Assembly (NCBI RefSeq): GCF_009862785.1
Contig: NZ_WWHU01000002.1
Span: forward strand, 23,717 to 87,716
Direction of reading: 5' to 3'
DNA length: 64,000 nucleotides
Source: Gordonia sp. SID5947
Lineage (GTDB): Bacteria; Actinomycetota; Actinomycetes; Mycobacteriales; Mycobacteriaceae
Positions within the stretch are counted from its first letter, which is position 1. Each line of letters opens with the position of its first letter. Position numbers and translations under genes: made by a program. Of this stretch, positions 25,235 through 34,743 are shown one piece after another. The notes under the pieces were generated by a model. The model was not told the DNA's origin, ran no database searches, and worked only from the letters and a program-made list of their open reading frames with translations.

Positions 25235-27463
25235 TTATGAGTTATTTGCGGTCGGAGCGGAATTCGCGGCGACACCATGGGCGCGTTGTGAGGCGTTGAT
25301 TGCCCCCGCGCGGGTTCCTGCCGCCGCGCCGGCTTTGGCCATTCCGCCGGCGATGTGGCCGCCCTTGCCCGCCGCTGAGGCCAGCCGCGCCGCGGTTGCA
25401 GTGACCGGGCCACCGGCGGTCGCGGCACCTTTGAGGGCGGTGCCGCCGGCATGCATCACCGCGCTCCCGCCCGCGGCGTGCGCGCCGCCCGGGGAGCCGG
25501 AGCCGTGATGTGAGGTTGCGGCTGCGTGATGAGCCCCCTGTCCCCCGCCGCCGACTCCGGCAGCCGAGCCGCCACCGGAGTCGCGGCCGGCCCCGGAGTG
25601 ACTGGCCCGCACGGCGCCACCCATGCCGGCGCCGACGGTCTGTCCGGCTCCGCCGCCGCTGTCGCCCATGCGGTCGGCGTCCTCACCGTTGGGTAGCAGC
25701 GGTGACCACTTGAGTAGCGAGAAGGGGGCTATGCCGACGACGAAGAACGCCAGAGAGCACAGCGCCAGGGAACCCCAGGCAGCGATCTTGCCGTCACCCG
25801 TGGTGGATTCGGCGGCCGACCAATTGATGACCTGGATGATGACTGCCAGCGCTATGAACAGCAGCGGCGTGGACAGGATCAGCGACACCAGCATCATCGG
25901 CACCCGCAAGGCTTTGCGCCGCCAGGTCGGGTGCACGAACATGCCGTAGCCGATTGCACACGCCACGCACGCCAACGGGACACCGATCTGATGCATGAGT
26001 AGCCCGAGGAACAGCGCGAACGCGCCGAAGGCCAGTATGCCGAACCCGATGATGGCGCCGACCGCACCGCCGACCAGGGTTTCGTTGGTCAGTCCACCGA
26101 GCATCGTGGATACGTTGTTGACGACCTCGTCCATCGAGGTGCCCATCATCTGCGCGATCAGCACCGTCACCGCCTTGGCCAGACTTTGCAGCATCCACGC
26201 GATCATGGGGGTGTACATCATCGCGGCGATCGCGGTGGGCAGATAGCCCAGGGTGTCTTTGGCCAGGGCGTTGGCGCCGCCGGATCGGGCTGCGCGCACC
26301 GTGGCAAGGATGAACATCACCGCCAGCACGGCCAACCCCAAACCAATGCTCATCGCATACCACTTGAGGAACCAGGGTTGGCGCAGGTCGAAATCACCGA
26401 CGGTGGCCAGTCCGGGGAGCACGGTGGTGGTCATGTCGATCGCGGCCTGCTTGAAGTTGTTGGCCCACTCCTCGGGAAGCCCGTCGGCGTTTTCGAAGAA
26501 CTCTTTGATCTTGCCGCCGGTCTGGCCCCACAACATCGACCATCCTGACGAGAACGCTGTCCCGGCCAGCAGGGCTGGGTTGGACCACATCGTGGCGAGG
26601 GTGGCCACGCGCAACGCGGGCCTGGCGGCCGCGCTGGCGCGGTCGCCGAAGCTCTTGTTTTGGTCGATCCAGTTCTGGGTGCCCCGGAAAAGCCGCCCGA
26701 CACCGGAGTTCCACTGTGTGCATCGGGCGATGTCGCTCTGATTGGTGGTCTTGGTGCAGTCCAGGAAGAACGCATGCATGCAGTACCAGATGCCGTCGGC
26801 CTCGTCGTTCTTGCACGGCTCACGGATTGCCTTCTCTACGTCGCCGTTACCGGCTGCCATGGCTTTGATCGATCCTTCATCGGGTTTGTCGGCGAACTCG
26901 AAACCCCACGCGCTGATCGACTTGGTCGACCACCGTGCCAGATCGTCGGCGCACACGGGTTCGGTGGAGGGATAGTCCTCGGTCTTATCGGTTGGGTAGC
27001 TCGGGTCGAGCCATCCGTTGTCGCGGCTGGGGCGAAAACCGTTGCGCATCTGACGTTTCGCATCATCTGCGGACCGAATTGCTGGACTCAGCTCGTCGTT
27101 GTCCTTGTAGCGGTCGGCGAGCTGTTTGGCCCGATCATCCTCCCCTCGACTCCAAAAGAGCAGTTCGGGCTCGGCGGGGAACGTCGCTGCCAGATATGCG
27201 GCGAAGTCCCCACCTCGATTGGCGCACGCACCTTTGAACCACGATGCACTCTTGAACTCGTCGGTACCGGCCACGAGTTGTTTGAGTGGTGCGGGAAAAC
27301 CAGCGGGCAGAAACTTGCCGTTGGTCTGTATCTGGCCGGACTGTCCGCTGGTCTGAACGTCGTCGTCGGCGGCAGCCGAGCCCAACCCGGCTCCGCTGGC
27401 CAGGATGGCAAGCACCAGTGCGACGATCAGTGCGGCCCGGATCGAGATTCGCGTGCGCCCCAC
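25235..27463 (-). CDS. VirB6/TrbL-like polytopic membrane protein
   Basis: A 742-residue protein. Residues 1-33 are a signal peptide or first helix (ALIVALVLAILASGAGLGSA). Residues ~40-330 are an extracytoplasmic domain with several Cys. About six membrane helices follow between ~370 and 600 (for example LGLAVLAVMFILATV and LLFIALAVIIQVI). The last ~130 residues are Gly/Ala/His-rich and low complexity. This architecture, a membrane core flanked by an extracellular domain and a disordered tail, is that of VirB6/TrbL channel proteins in Gram-positive T4SS. It lies 15 nt upstream of the SCO6880 gene in the operon. Sequence conservation in this family is low; the assignment rests on topology and position. 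Confidence 0.75.
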   Translation of the reverse strand: MGRTRISIRAALIVALVLAILASGAGLGSAAADDDVQTSGQSGQIQTNGKFLPAGFPAPLKQLVAGTDEFKSASWFKGACANRGGDFAAYLAATFPAEPELLFWSRGEDDRAKQLADRYKDNDELSPAIRSADDAKRQMRNGFRPSRDNGWLDPSYPTDKTEDYPSTEPVCADDLARWSTKSISAWGFEFADKPDEGSIKAMAAGNGDVEKAIREPCKNDEADGIWYCMHAFFLDCTKTTNQSDIARCTQWNSGVGRLFRGTQNWIDQNKSFGDRASAAARPALRVATLATMWSNPALLAGTAFSSGWSMLWGQTGGKIKEFFENADGLPEEWANNFKQAAIDMTTTVLPGLATVGDFDLRQPWFLKWYAMSIGLGLAVLAVMFILATVRAARSGGANALAKDTLGYLPTAIAAMMYTPMIAWMLQSLAKAVTVLIAQMMGTSMDEVVNNVSTMLGGLTNETLVGGAVGAIIGFGILAFGAFALFLGLLMHQIGVPLACVACAIGYGMFVHPTWRRKALRVPMMLVSLILSTPLLFIALAVIIQVINWSAAESTTGDGKIAAWGSLALCSLAFFVVGIAPFSLLKWSPLLPNGEDADRMGDSGGGAGQTVGAGMGGAVRASHSGAGRDSGGGSAAGVGGGGQGAHHAAATSHHGSGSPGGAHAAGGSAVMHAGGTALKGAATAGGPVTATAARLASAAGKGGHIAGGMAKAGAAAGTRAGAINASQRAHGVAANSAPTANNS

Positions 27464-27484
27464 GATTGGCCCTCCTGCCCTGTG

Positions 27485-28255
27485 TTAGTTGACGAAGAAG
27501 CTGTAGTAGCCGCTCATTGCCGTTTTCGACAGCGCCGCATCAGCTTCGGGGAAGGTCGCTTCTTCCGGATTCGGGCCGGCCTGAAACTGCCAGTCGATGG
27601 CCTTCCAGTCGTTGTCAAACCACCCCAACGTGACCGTGGTCGTGGTCCACAGCGTCAGCACGCCGACCTTGCCGGCGTCATTGACCGGGGCCTGCGAGGC
27701 GCCCACTGACCACACCGCGACGGTGGCTCGGTCGTCGGTGTAGTTCGGGACGGTCACCATGGCCGGGGCGGAGTTGAACACCGAGCGGTCCTCAGCCCGG
27801 CCCGACGCCACCGCAAGCACCTGAGTCAAGGCCTCGCTCGGTTCCGGACCGACGGCGATGTCTTTGAGCTTGTCGCCGCTGACCTTGCCGTCGCGGGCCT
27901 GATCGACCGACTGGGCGAAGTTGACCGCCGCTGTGGCCGCACCCGGTTTGTCGTGGGTGTACTTGGCCGGAATGCCGGCCACGATCGAGGCCGGTCCGTG
28001 GGCCGAACCGATACCGGAACTGGTGACGTCAGTGGCACTCTCGTCATCGCCGGAACCGCCGCACGCCGCCGCGACGCCAAAGATCAGCAGAATGATCACC
28101 AACAGTGCTGCGGCACCGATCAGCACACGCTTGGTACCGAACACTGATCCCGGTGAGCGCCACGCTCCATCCGGCGGGGGTGGCCCTCCCTGCTGTGTCG
28201 ACGGGGACGCGGAGACCGCGCTGTAGTTGGGGGTACTGGACTTCCTGGGGCTCAT
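27485..28255 (-). CDS. Bitopic T4SS protein, possibly VirB8/TcpC-like
   Basis: A 256-residue protein with a cytoplasmic Pro/Ser-rich N-terminus, one membrane helix (RVLIGAAALLVIILLIFGVAAAC, residues ~43-65) and a ~190-residue outer domain. The outer domain ends in strands such as GVLTLWTTTTVTLGWFDNDWKAIDWQ. A single helix followed by an NTF2-like alpha/beta domain is the layout of VirB8/TcpC proteins, which scaffold the channel. That fold assignment is inferred from topology and position between the VirB6-like and small membrane genes; no signature motif is visible. Start ATG 28255. Confidence 0.6.
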   Translation of the reverse strand: MSPRKSSTPNYSAVSASPSTQQGGPPPPDGAWRSPGSVFGTKRVLIGAAALLVIILLIFGVAAACGGSGDDESATDVTSSGIGSAHGPASIVAGIPAKYTHDKPGAATAAVNFAQSVDQARDGKVSGDKLKDIAVGPEPSEALTQVLAVASGRAEDRSVFNSAPAMVTVPNYTDDRATVAVWSVGASQAPVNDAGKVGVLTLWTTTTVTLGWFDNDWKAIDWQFQAGPNPEEATFPEADAALSKTAMSGYYSFFVN

Positions 28256-28278
28256 GAGGATTGCCTTTCGTTCGTTGC

Positions 28279-28434
28279 TTAGAGGGCCAGGCTGATCAGC
28301 AAAATGATCACGGTCACGAGGAACAAGAGCCCGAAGATCAGGAGGGTGCGGACGCGGCGGCGGGCGTGCTGGTTGGCGACCGAGCTGGTCGGACGACCGC
28401 GCGCGGGACGTGGCGACGATGACGATGCGGACAT
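28279..28434 (-). CDS. Small tail-anchored membrane protein (51 aa)
   Basis: ATG 28434 with GAAGGAG 7 nt upstream gives 51 residues: a Ser/Arg-rich cytoplasmic head (MSASSSSPRPARGRPTSS) and a single C-terminal helix (LLIFGLLFLVTVIILLISLAL). It ends 24 nt before the next gene. It is likely a small structural subunit of the T4SS membrane complex. The strong ribosome site and place inside the operon support it; no family recognised. Confidence 0.65.
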   Translation of the reverse strand: MSASSSSPRPARGRPTSSVANQHARRRVRTLLIFGLLFLVTVIILLISLAL

Positions 28435-28480
28435 GTGATGCTCCTTCAGTTGTGGATGACGACGGGGTGGTGGGGTCGGG

Positions 28481-28915
28481 CTAGACGCCGACGGCGAACA
28501 GGACGCCGGCGATGATGACGGAGGCTGCGGCGCAGGCGGCCAGGCCGACGCAGGCATCGACGAACGATGATTTGGCCTCGACCTGCTGGCCGGCGAAGCC
28601 GCGGCGGTTGGCCGAGGACCACTTCGCGCCGGCCAGAACGACCCAGATGGTGCACGCGGCCAAGCACGCTGCCCAGAAGGCGCCCATCACCCGGCGCCAG
28701 GTTTGCCCGACGGTCGGACCGAACAGCGAGAAGTCCGGGGTGATGCCGCCGAGAGGGTTCCACGCCTCGGCGAGGTCGTGGGTTGTGGCCGCACTGGCAG
28801 GTCCGGCCAGCCATATCGCGGCGGTTGCGACCGCAATGCTGGTCACCGCGAGCGTTGCCGCCCGGGTGCGCCGCCGCCGTGAGGGTGGCAGCGATGGCAG
28901 GTGATGTGTAGTCAT
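28481..28915 (-). CDS. VirB2/TrbC-like pilin candidate
   Basis: ATG 28915 follows a perfect AAAGGAGGACACC. The 144-residue product has a basic N-terminus and a signal peptide (AATLAVTSIAVATAAIWLAGPASA, cleavage after ~ASA), then ~35 polar residues and two hydrophobic segments (VMGAFWAACLAACTIWVVLAG and DACVGLAACAAASVIIAGVLFAV). A short, secreted two-helix protein in a T4SS operon is what a VirB2-type pilin or channel subunit looks like. No sequence motif proves it. Confidence 0.6.
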   Translation of the reverse strand: MTTHHLPSLPPSRRRRTRAATLAVTSIAVATAAIWLAGPASAATTHDLAEAWNPLGGITPDFSLFGPTVGQTWRRVMGAFWAACLAACTIWVVLAGAKWSSANRRGFAGQQVEAKSSFVDACVGLAACAAASVIIAGVLFAVGV

Positions 28916-28943
28916 GGTGTCCTCCTTTGCTGGTGGTGATGGG

Positions 28944-30331
28944 TTAGCGCCGCGCCCGTTTCGGGGTGGGGGCGGATTCCTGGGGCCACCGAATCTGTGC
29001 GCCGGGCACGATCTTCTGCAGTTCGGTGGTGGCCTTGCGGGTGATGTCGTGCGCGGTCTTTTGCACCTGTTGGGCGGCGCCGCCGAGCGCCTTGTACGGT
29101 GCCTGGGCTTGCTGCGCGGACCAGGCTGCGGTGACCGGTCGTCCGCCAACGTTGGCGGAGGCGTTGACGTCGCCGCGCATGTTGACCTGGTAATGCACCT
29201 CGGGCAGGCCAGCTTTGGCGGCCTGTTGGGCCGGCAGATGCAGTTCGAACTGGTTGCCGCCAGGGTTGGGCTGCGGCGCGGGAGCCGGGCGTGGTTGTGG
29301 GCGAGGTGTGGGCGGCTGGTCGGGCTGTCCGGGCAGCGCGGGCTGGCGCGGAGTGGCGCCGGGATCACCGGCACCGAGTGTGTGAGCGATGAGTCCACCG
29401 ATCACCGCGCCGCCCACGCCACCGGCGACCGCGCCGGCGAGCCCGAGTCCAACGGCACCGACCCCGGCGCCGATGCCGGCGCCTACGGCGATGGCACCCG
29501 GTGTCTGCGGACCCGGCGACGGAAGCGATCCGACGACGGCCCCTGCCCCGGCACCGATCACCGCTCCCCGATACCACCGACCACCGCCGCCGGGATTCCC
29601 ACCGCGGCAGCACCGGTTGTGCCGCCGAGCACGACACCGATGATGGTGGCCGCTGCTTGCCGGGACGCCTCGTCCTCCGGGACGCCGACACTGATCAATC
29701 CCTGCGCGATCTTGGACTCGCCGTAGGCGGCCCAATCATTGATGCTGTTGCGCTGCCGATCGCTGAGCCACGGTGCGTCTCGCTTGAGTTGCTCCTCTTT
29801 CACCACGACATTGCCAACTCGCAATGTCTTGGGCGGCGGAGCGATTGGTCGCACCGGTGCTGTGGGCCGCGGCAGCGTGTAGGGCCGTGACGGCGTCGGG
29901 GTGTAGGTGGTGTCGTAGTTCGGCTGGCTGTAGTTCGGCTCGCTGTAGTAGGTCGGCGGCTCATACGGCTGATAGGGGGCTTCCTGCGGAGGGGCCGGGA
30001 TCACACCCGGGCCCGGGCCTGGGGTGTAGCTCGGCGCCTCCGGCTGCGGTTGCGGCGCTGGTGCGGGAGCTGACGGTGCCTGCGGCCCCTCAGGGTCCAC
30101 GCCACCCTGCATGGGTCCGCTCTGGGAAGGACCGTCAGGATCGGCTCCGCCCTGCTCGATTGCCCCGGCAGGCGCAGCTACCAGCGTGGCACCGGTCAGC
30201 GTGCCCCCGACCAGCAGCGCGGCCAGCAGCTTGCGTACAGCTGGCGGTGAAGTGGGACCGTGGTGCACCGAATGCGGCACCACCGCGTCGGTGCAGACGG
30301 TTGGCGGCCGGTCGATGAGGGTGTTGATCAT
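28944..30331 (-). CDS. Secreted Pro-rich / glycine-zipper protein, one frameshift
   Basis: Two overlapping ORFs are one gene: adding one C to the CCCC run at 29566-29569 joins GIPAAVVGGIG to GAVIGAGAGAVVG and gives ~462 residues. Start ATG 30331 (AGAAGGAGAATTCCC). There is a long n-region, then a signal sequence (RKLLAALLVGGTLTGATLVAAPAGA). A Pro/Gln/Tyr-rich linker follows (residues ~60-165), then a globular part and a glycine-zipper block of GxxxG repeats (about GVVLGGTTGAAAVG to GGAVIGGLI). Glycine zippers insert in membranes or oligomerise; in this operon the protein may span the cell wall or outer mycolate layer. Function inferred. Confidence 0.65.
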
Positions 30332-30424
30332 GGGAATTCTCCTTCTGGGTGAAGAATCAATCGAGGATGTTGTGTTGTTGGACTGGTCTTCTCGGAATCG
30401 GATTGGACGGTTGTCGAGGACTGG

Positions 30425-31519
30425 CTACTCTTTGGATTTGATTGCTGCGATCCAGTACTTCCCGCCGATCTCGGTGACGGTGACGTCTTGGCGGATCAGC
30501 TGGCGATCTCCGCCGCCGGAAGGAATCAGGGTTTGTTCGACGTCGTAGACGTTGTTGCCCTGATCGGTGATGGCCAGGCAGTACCGCAGTTTCGGGTCAA
30601 GGACATCGATCCACTGCTGCAATGCGATCGCGGTGCCGACCTTGCCGTTTGCGGATACCACCGCGCGTGCCGCGGTGCCTGAACGCCATTGGTAGTAGCC
30701 CCAGTTGAACGCCTTGATGGCATTGGGCCCCGATGTCTGGTTGCCCGGATCTCGACCAGTCGTGCGGGCACCGTCCTGGCGTGACGGGCATTCGACCTGA
30801 TCCGAGGTCGGATCGGGAGCAGTCAGAGCGGCGGCGGGATCAGTCGGTGCCCCGTCTCCGCCATTGCCCCCGACCAGTACGCCCAGGACCACCGCGGCCA
30901 GGACCGCGACCACCGCTGCGCCGGCCAGCAGCACCATGAGTGGTTTCTTGTGCCGTGCGGCGACAGCGACGACGTGACGCGGTACTCGCGACCACGTCCG
31001 ACCCGCCTTGTCGGTCTCGGCGGTCGCCTGCCCGGGGTCCTGCGGATCGCGTGCGATCGCGTACAACGTGTCATCGATCTCCACGTCTGGCCCGGGCAGA
31101 GGGTCGTCGATGTCGCTCCACGGAATGTGCTCGTCATAGGTGGGGCCAGCGGCGAGGACCGTGCCGCTCGCCGCGCTGCGCTCGTGCCGGCGGCGTCGCT
31201 GGCGTTCGGTGCGTCGACGGCGCCGGGCCTCGGCTGACATCGCGGGCCGCTGGCGTGTTGGGCGACTGGCATCGTCGGCGTCTTCGTCCCGGCCGCCTGA
31301 ATCGGCCGGTGTCACGGGGTCCGACGTGGTGTGGTCGGTGGAGCTGGTGGAGGGGAAGTCGCCAGTGCCTATCGATTCCGACTCCGGTGTGTCGACCGAT
31401 GGGCGTCGGCGCAGGACTTGGCTGCGCAAGGTGACCGGTGGTTCGGCGTCGTATCCGCGGCCGCGGCGAAGAATCTCCGGTGGTGGCCCGCCCGCGGAGT
31501 TGTGGGGGTCTCCTGTCAT
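30425..31519 (-). CDS. Bitopic T4SS protein with C-terminal NTF2-like domain (VirB8-like candidate)
   Basis: A 364-residue protein. Residues 1 to ~185 are charged and disordered with an Arg-rich stretch (RRRRRTERQRRRRHERS). One membrane helix lies at ~198-222 (KPLMVLLAGAAVVAVLAAVVLGVL). The C-terminal ~120 residues start NAIKAFNWGYYQWRSGTAARAVV and end with strands TVTEIGGKYWIAAI. The helix plus outer alpha/beta domain resembles VirB8/TcpC. This would be the second such protein in the operon. There is a 93-nt gap to the previous gene. No catalytic motif. Confidence 0.6.
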   Translation of the reverse strand: MTGDPHNSAGGPPPEILRRGRGYDAEPPVTLRSQVLRRRPSVDTPESESIGTGDFPSTSSTDHTTSDPVTPADSGGRDEDADDASRPTRQRPAMSAEARRRRRTERQRRRRHERSAASGTVLAAGPTYDEHIPWSDIDDPLPGPDVEIDDTLYAIARDPQDPGQATAETDKAGRTWSRVPRHVVAVAARHKKPLMVLLAGAAVVAVLAAVVLGVLVGGNGGDGAPTDPAAALTAPDPTSDQVECPSRQDGARTTGRDPGNQTSGPNAIKAFNWGYYQWRSGTAARAVVSANGKVGTAIALQQWIDVLDPKLRYCLAITDQGNNVYDVEQTLIPSGGGDRQLIRQDVTVTEIGGKYWIAAIKSKE

Positions 31520-31589
31520 GGCCTGTCCTCCTTCGAGTGGTGGGGGGTAATGCGGTGGGTTGTGGTCGGCGGTGTCTGGTGTCTGTTGG

Positions 31590-32231
31590 TCATGGCTGCT
31601 CTTGGAGCTGACTCACCTCCCACCCGTTGGCGCCTTTGGTGGTGATCACCCACACCTGACGGGAGACCGACGAGCCGACCTGTGAGCGGTCGGGTCCATA
31701 GCCGGTCTGGCTGACGGTGAAGATGAAGTAGCGCCGGGTCGGTGTGTCGGGGGCACCCTGGTTGGTTCCCGCCGTCACGGTCGGCATGACCTCGGCATTG
31801 CCTGCGGCCCAGATCAACCACTGGCCACTGGGAGTTAGCGCACGGCTTGAGAGCACGCTTGAGCGGAACTGTTCACTCAGGAGCGGAGCAGAACGCGCGA
31901 CGGCATCCGATGGGCTGGTGTCGGTGGCGGTGTCCCAGGTGAACCACACTCGTGTCACGGTGCTTGCCACCGCGGCGGCGTCGGTGCGGTCGACCTGCGC
32001 AGCGTCGGCGGGCAGTGTCGTGGCCGCGGTCGGTGGGGCAACGCTGGGTTCTGTGGTGGTGGTTTCGGTGGTGTCGGCGGGTTCGTCACCCGGGTTCCAC
32101 TGCTGGGCCGGCGCCTGCTGCGTTGTGGGTACGGGGTCACCGCTGGTGCCGCAGGCGACGAGTCCGGCCCCCAGCGCGGCGGCAAGGACGGCCGTCACGG
32201 CGGCGCGGGCCAGGGTGCGTGTGCTGTTCAT
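31590..32231 (-). CDS. Lipoprotein of the transfer operon
   Basis: A 213-residue protein with a lipoprotein signal: basic n-region, AAVTAVLAAALGAGLVAC, lipobox LVAC with Cys27. A Thr/Pro-rich linker follows, then a ~120-residue domain (VTRVWFTWDTATDTSP ... RYFIFTVSQTGYGPD) likely of mixed alpha/beta type. Its ATG overlaps the stop of the muralytic enzyme gene (ATGA at 32228-32231), so the two proteins are made together. It may anchor or regulate the muralytic enzyme or form part of the periplasmic channel. Confidence 0.7.
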   Translation of the reverse strand: MNSTRTLARAAVTAVLAAALGAGLVACGTSGDPVPTTQQAPAQQWNPGDEPADTTETTTTEPSVAPPTAATTLPADAAQVDRTDAAAVASTVTRVWFTWDTATDTSPSDAVARSAPLLSEQFRSSVLSSRALTPSGQWLIWAAGNAEVMPTVTAGTNQGAPDTPTRRYFIFTVSQTGYGPDRSQVGSSVSRQVWVITTKGANGWEVSQLQEQP

Positions 32232-34626
32232 GCTGCGAATCTCCTTGCGCTGATCCCGTTTCCGAGGTTCTTGAGCGGTGACACCTTGACCACGTCCCCT
32301 GATTGCGGTGCTTCGACCATGCGGCCGTCGCCGACATAGATCGCGACGTGTTGGGGCTGGAACCGGGTGGAAAGACGATGTCGCCGGGTTGGAGCTGATC
32401 GAGTGGCACGGGTTTGCCGCGTGGGTCGTTGAGTTGGGTCACCGTGTAGTGCCCGAGTTCGATGCGGCCGCCGGTGGCTTGATACACCGCGTAGAGCACG
32501 AGTCCGGAGCAGTCGAAACCGACCTTGTTGAAATCGCCGTGCGAGTCGGCCACTCCCCCATCGGTGATGCCCTTGGATGGTCCGCGTGGTGTGCCGCCAC
32601 CCCATGCGTAGGAGGTGCCCAGCCATCTCATCGCCGCGGCGACGGTGCGTTGACCGACCGGCCCCGCCGGTATCCCGGTGACCACGCCGATGGACGTGAA
32701 CTTTGTGCGGGCCCGCTCGGGGATTTTCTTGATGTAGGCCTGGGTTTCGGCGTTCTGGCACGGCCCCTTAGCGGCCAGGGTGCCGCCGGGGCCGCAGTTG
32801 TAGGCCGACAGTGTCAGTTCGAGCAGATCGCCCTGAACCCGGCCCTGCTTGAGTGCATCACGCATGATGCCGGCGAGTTCACAGTCATAGGCCGCTTGGC
32901 TCATCACTGCATCCGGGATCGAGCGCGGGTCTTTGCGGCCGTCGCCGTCGCCGTCGACGGCTTTGGCCGCCCACGTGCCGGGCATGAACTGGCTCGGCCC
33001 TTCGGCGCCACTCGGTGAGACGAGGTCGGTGCGGAACCCGGCTTCGTTCTCGAGCTGGGCGGCAACGATGGGGGCGGTTACTTCCGGGCAGGTCTTGCCG
33101 GCCTTGATGATCCACGGTTCAAACGCGGGTGGCACCGATCCGGCTTTGAGCTGACTGCCGCCGACTGCGACGTCACCGCAGCCCTGTCCGGGAGTCACCG
33201 CCGCAACGTTGCGGATATTCGCGCTCGACCCCGAGGGTTGAGCGGCGCCACGCAGCCACGGCATCGGATCGACCGCGTGCCCACCGCCGAGGCGGGTACC
33301 GCCTTCCCACAGTTCGAAATGCAGGTGCGGTCCGGTGGACTCACCCTCGCTGCCGACCGCGGCGATCTGCTGACCGGCCTTGACCTGGTCGCTGGCTGCG
33401 ACCTTGATGTCGGCACCCCGCATGTGCCCGTACACATTCGACTTGCGGCCGCCATCGAAGTCGATGATGATCCAGTTCCCGAAACCGTCCGCGGGTCCGG
33501 CCTTGGCGACGGTGCCGCCGACCGCGGCATAGATCGGGGTGCCCAGTGGGGCCGACAAGTCTTGGCCCTGATGTTGCCTGCCCCCACGCGGCCCAAATCG
33601 GGACTCAAGCTGATAGTTCCCCTCGCGCAGCGGCATCGTCTTGTCCCCGGACTCCTGCGACGGTGCCGATGTCGAGGGGGGCGGAGCACGCGTAGCCGCT
33701 GCGCCCTTGACCGGCTGATCGCGCACCTCGAAGACCTGAGTGGCGAACCGCTTGATGATCGCGTTGCCGGCGGCCTGGTCACTGCCCCGTGATGTGGTCA
33801 GGATCGACACCGCAAGCCACCGTTGCCCAGCGAAGAACCAACCGACATCGTGCGATGTGCCGGCAAGCTCACCGGTCTTGTGCGCGATCTGATCGTGGGG
33901 GGCGACCGCACCGAACTTGGTGTTGACCTGCTGGTTGCGCATCGCGGCGACAATCGGATTGGCCGAGGCTTTCGAGATCTTGCGGCCCGCGCCGACGTTG
34001 TGGGCGCTGTCGTAGATGATCTGCAGCAGCTTGGACACGCCGCCGATCGACACCATGTTTGGGTCCGCACCGGAGACAGGGACGCCCAGCTCGCGGCCAA
34101 GTGTGGCCTCCGGGGCGGGGACCCCCAGCTCGCGCACCGCGGAGTTGACGACGTCGCGGCCGCCGAGCAGAGTGACGAGCCGATTGGTGGCGTCGTTGTC
34201 TGAGACTGAAATCATCGGATCGAGCAGTGGTTTGACCTGCTCCATCCGTAGCGCACCCGCATCGACTCGTGCACCCGCAGCCAGCGCGACGGCCAGCTTG
34301 ATCACCGACGCACTCGGCATGGCCCCCGCTGCCCCGGCGATCAAGCTATCCGCCGGGTTGGCGCTGTCGGAGATCGCTACCGCGACATCAATACCCTGCG
34401 AGCGACCCGCCGCGACCGCCTCGTCGGCCGCCGCGCCCATCGCCCCGGAAGGTGTCGATGCCGCCGCCGGGGCGGCCGCCACATTCGGCAGGCACGAGGT
34501 GTCCGGCGGGTCTTCTGACCCCATCACGGCCACGCCGATGCCGATCATCACACTCAGGCCGACGAGTGTGATGAGAGCCAGCTTGGTCAGCGTGCCGCTG
34601 CCCGAGCTGGATGCAGAACCACCCAT
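32228..34626 (-). CDS. Four-domain cell-wall enzyme: beta-lactamase-like + M23 + lytic transglycosylase + NlpC/P60, one frameshift
   Basis: About 799 residues after restoring one G to the run at 32353-32356 (product GSSPQHVAIYVGDG). One membrane anchor lies at ~14-36. Residues ~62-300 are a class A beta-lactamase/PBP-like serine hydrolase with SxxK (Ser107-Lys110), SDN (142-144) and KTG (250-252) but no ExxLN. Residues ~335-460 are an M23 endopeptidase: His352-xxx-Asp356, HLH 434-436. Residues ~500-645 are a lytic transglycosylase (catalytic Glu528 in LENEAGF; SAYNCGPG). Residues ~655-799 are NlpC/P60 (Cys706 in GFDCSGLV; His in SPQHVAIY). It would open peptidoglycan for the channel. T4SS muramidases usually have one or two of these domains; the serine-hydrolase fusion is unusual. 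Confidence 0.88.
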
Positions 34627-34743
34627 AGCGCCTTCCTTAGTGTGTTACGTCGATTCGTCGCTTTCCACGCGCCCCGCCCGGACAAATGGAAAAGTGCTCT
34701 CTGCCAACCCCTATCGGTGATCAGTGGTGGTGTCGGTCGCGGG

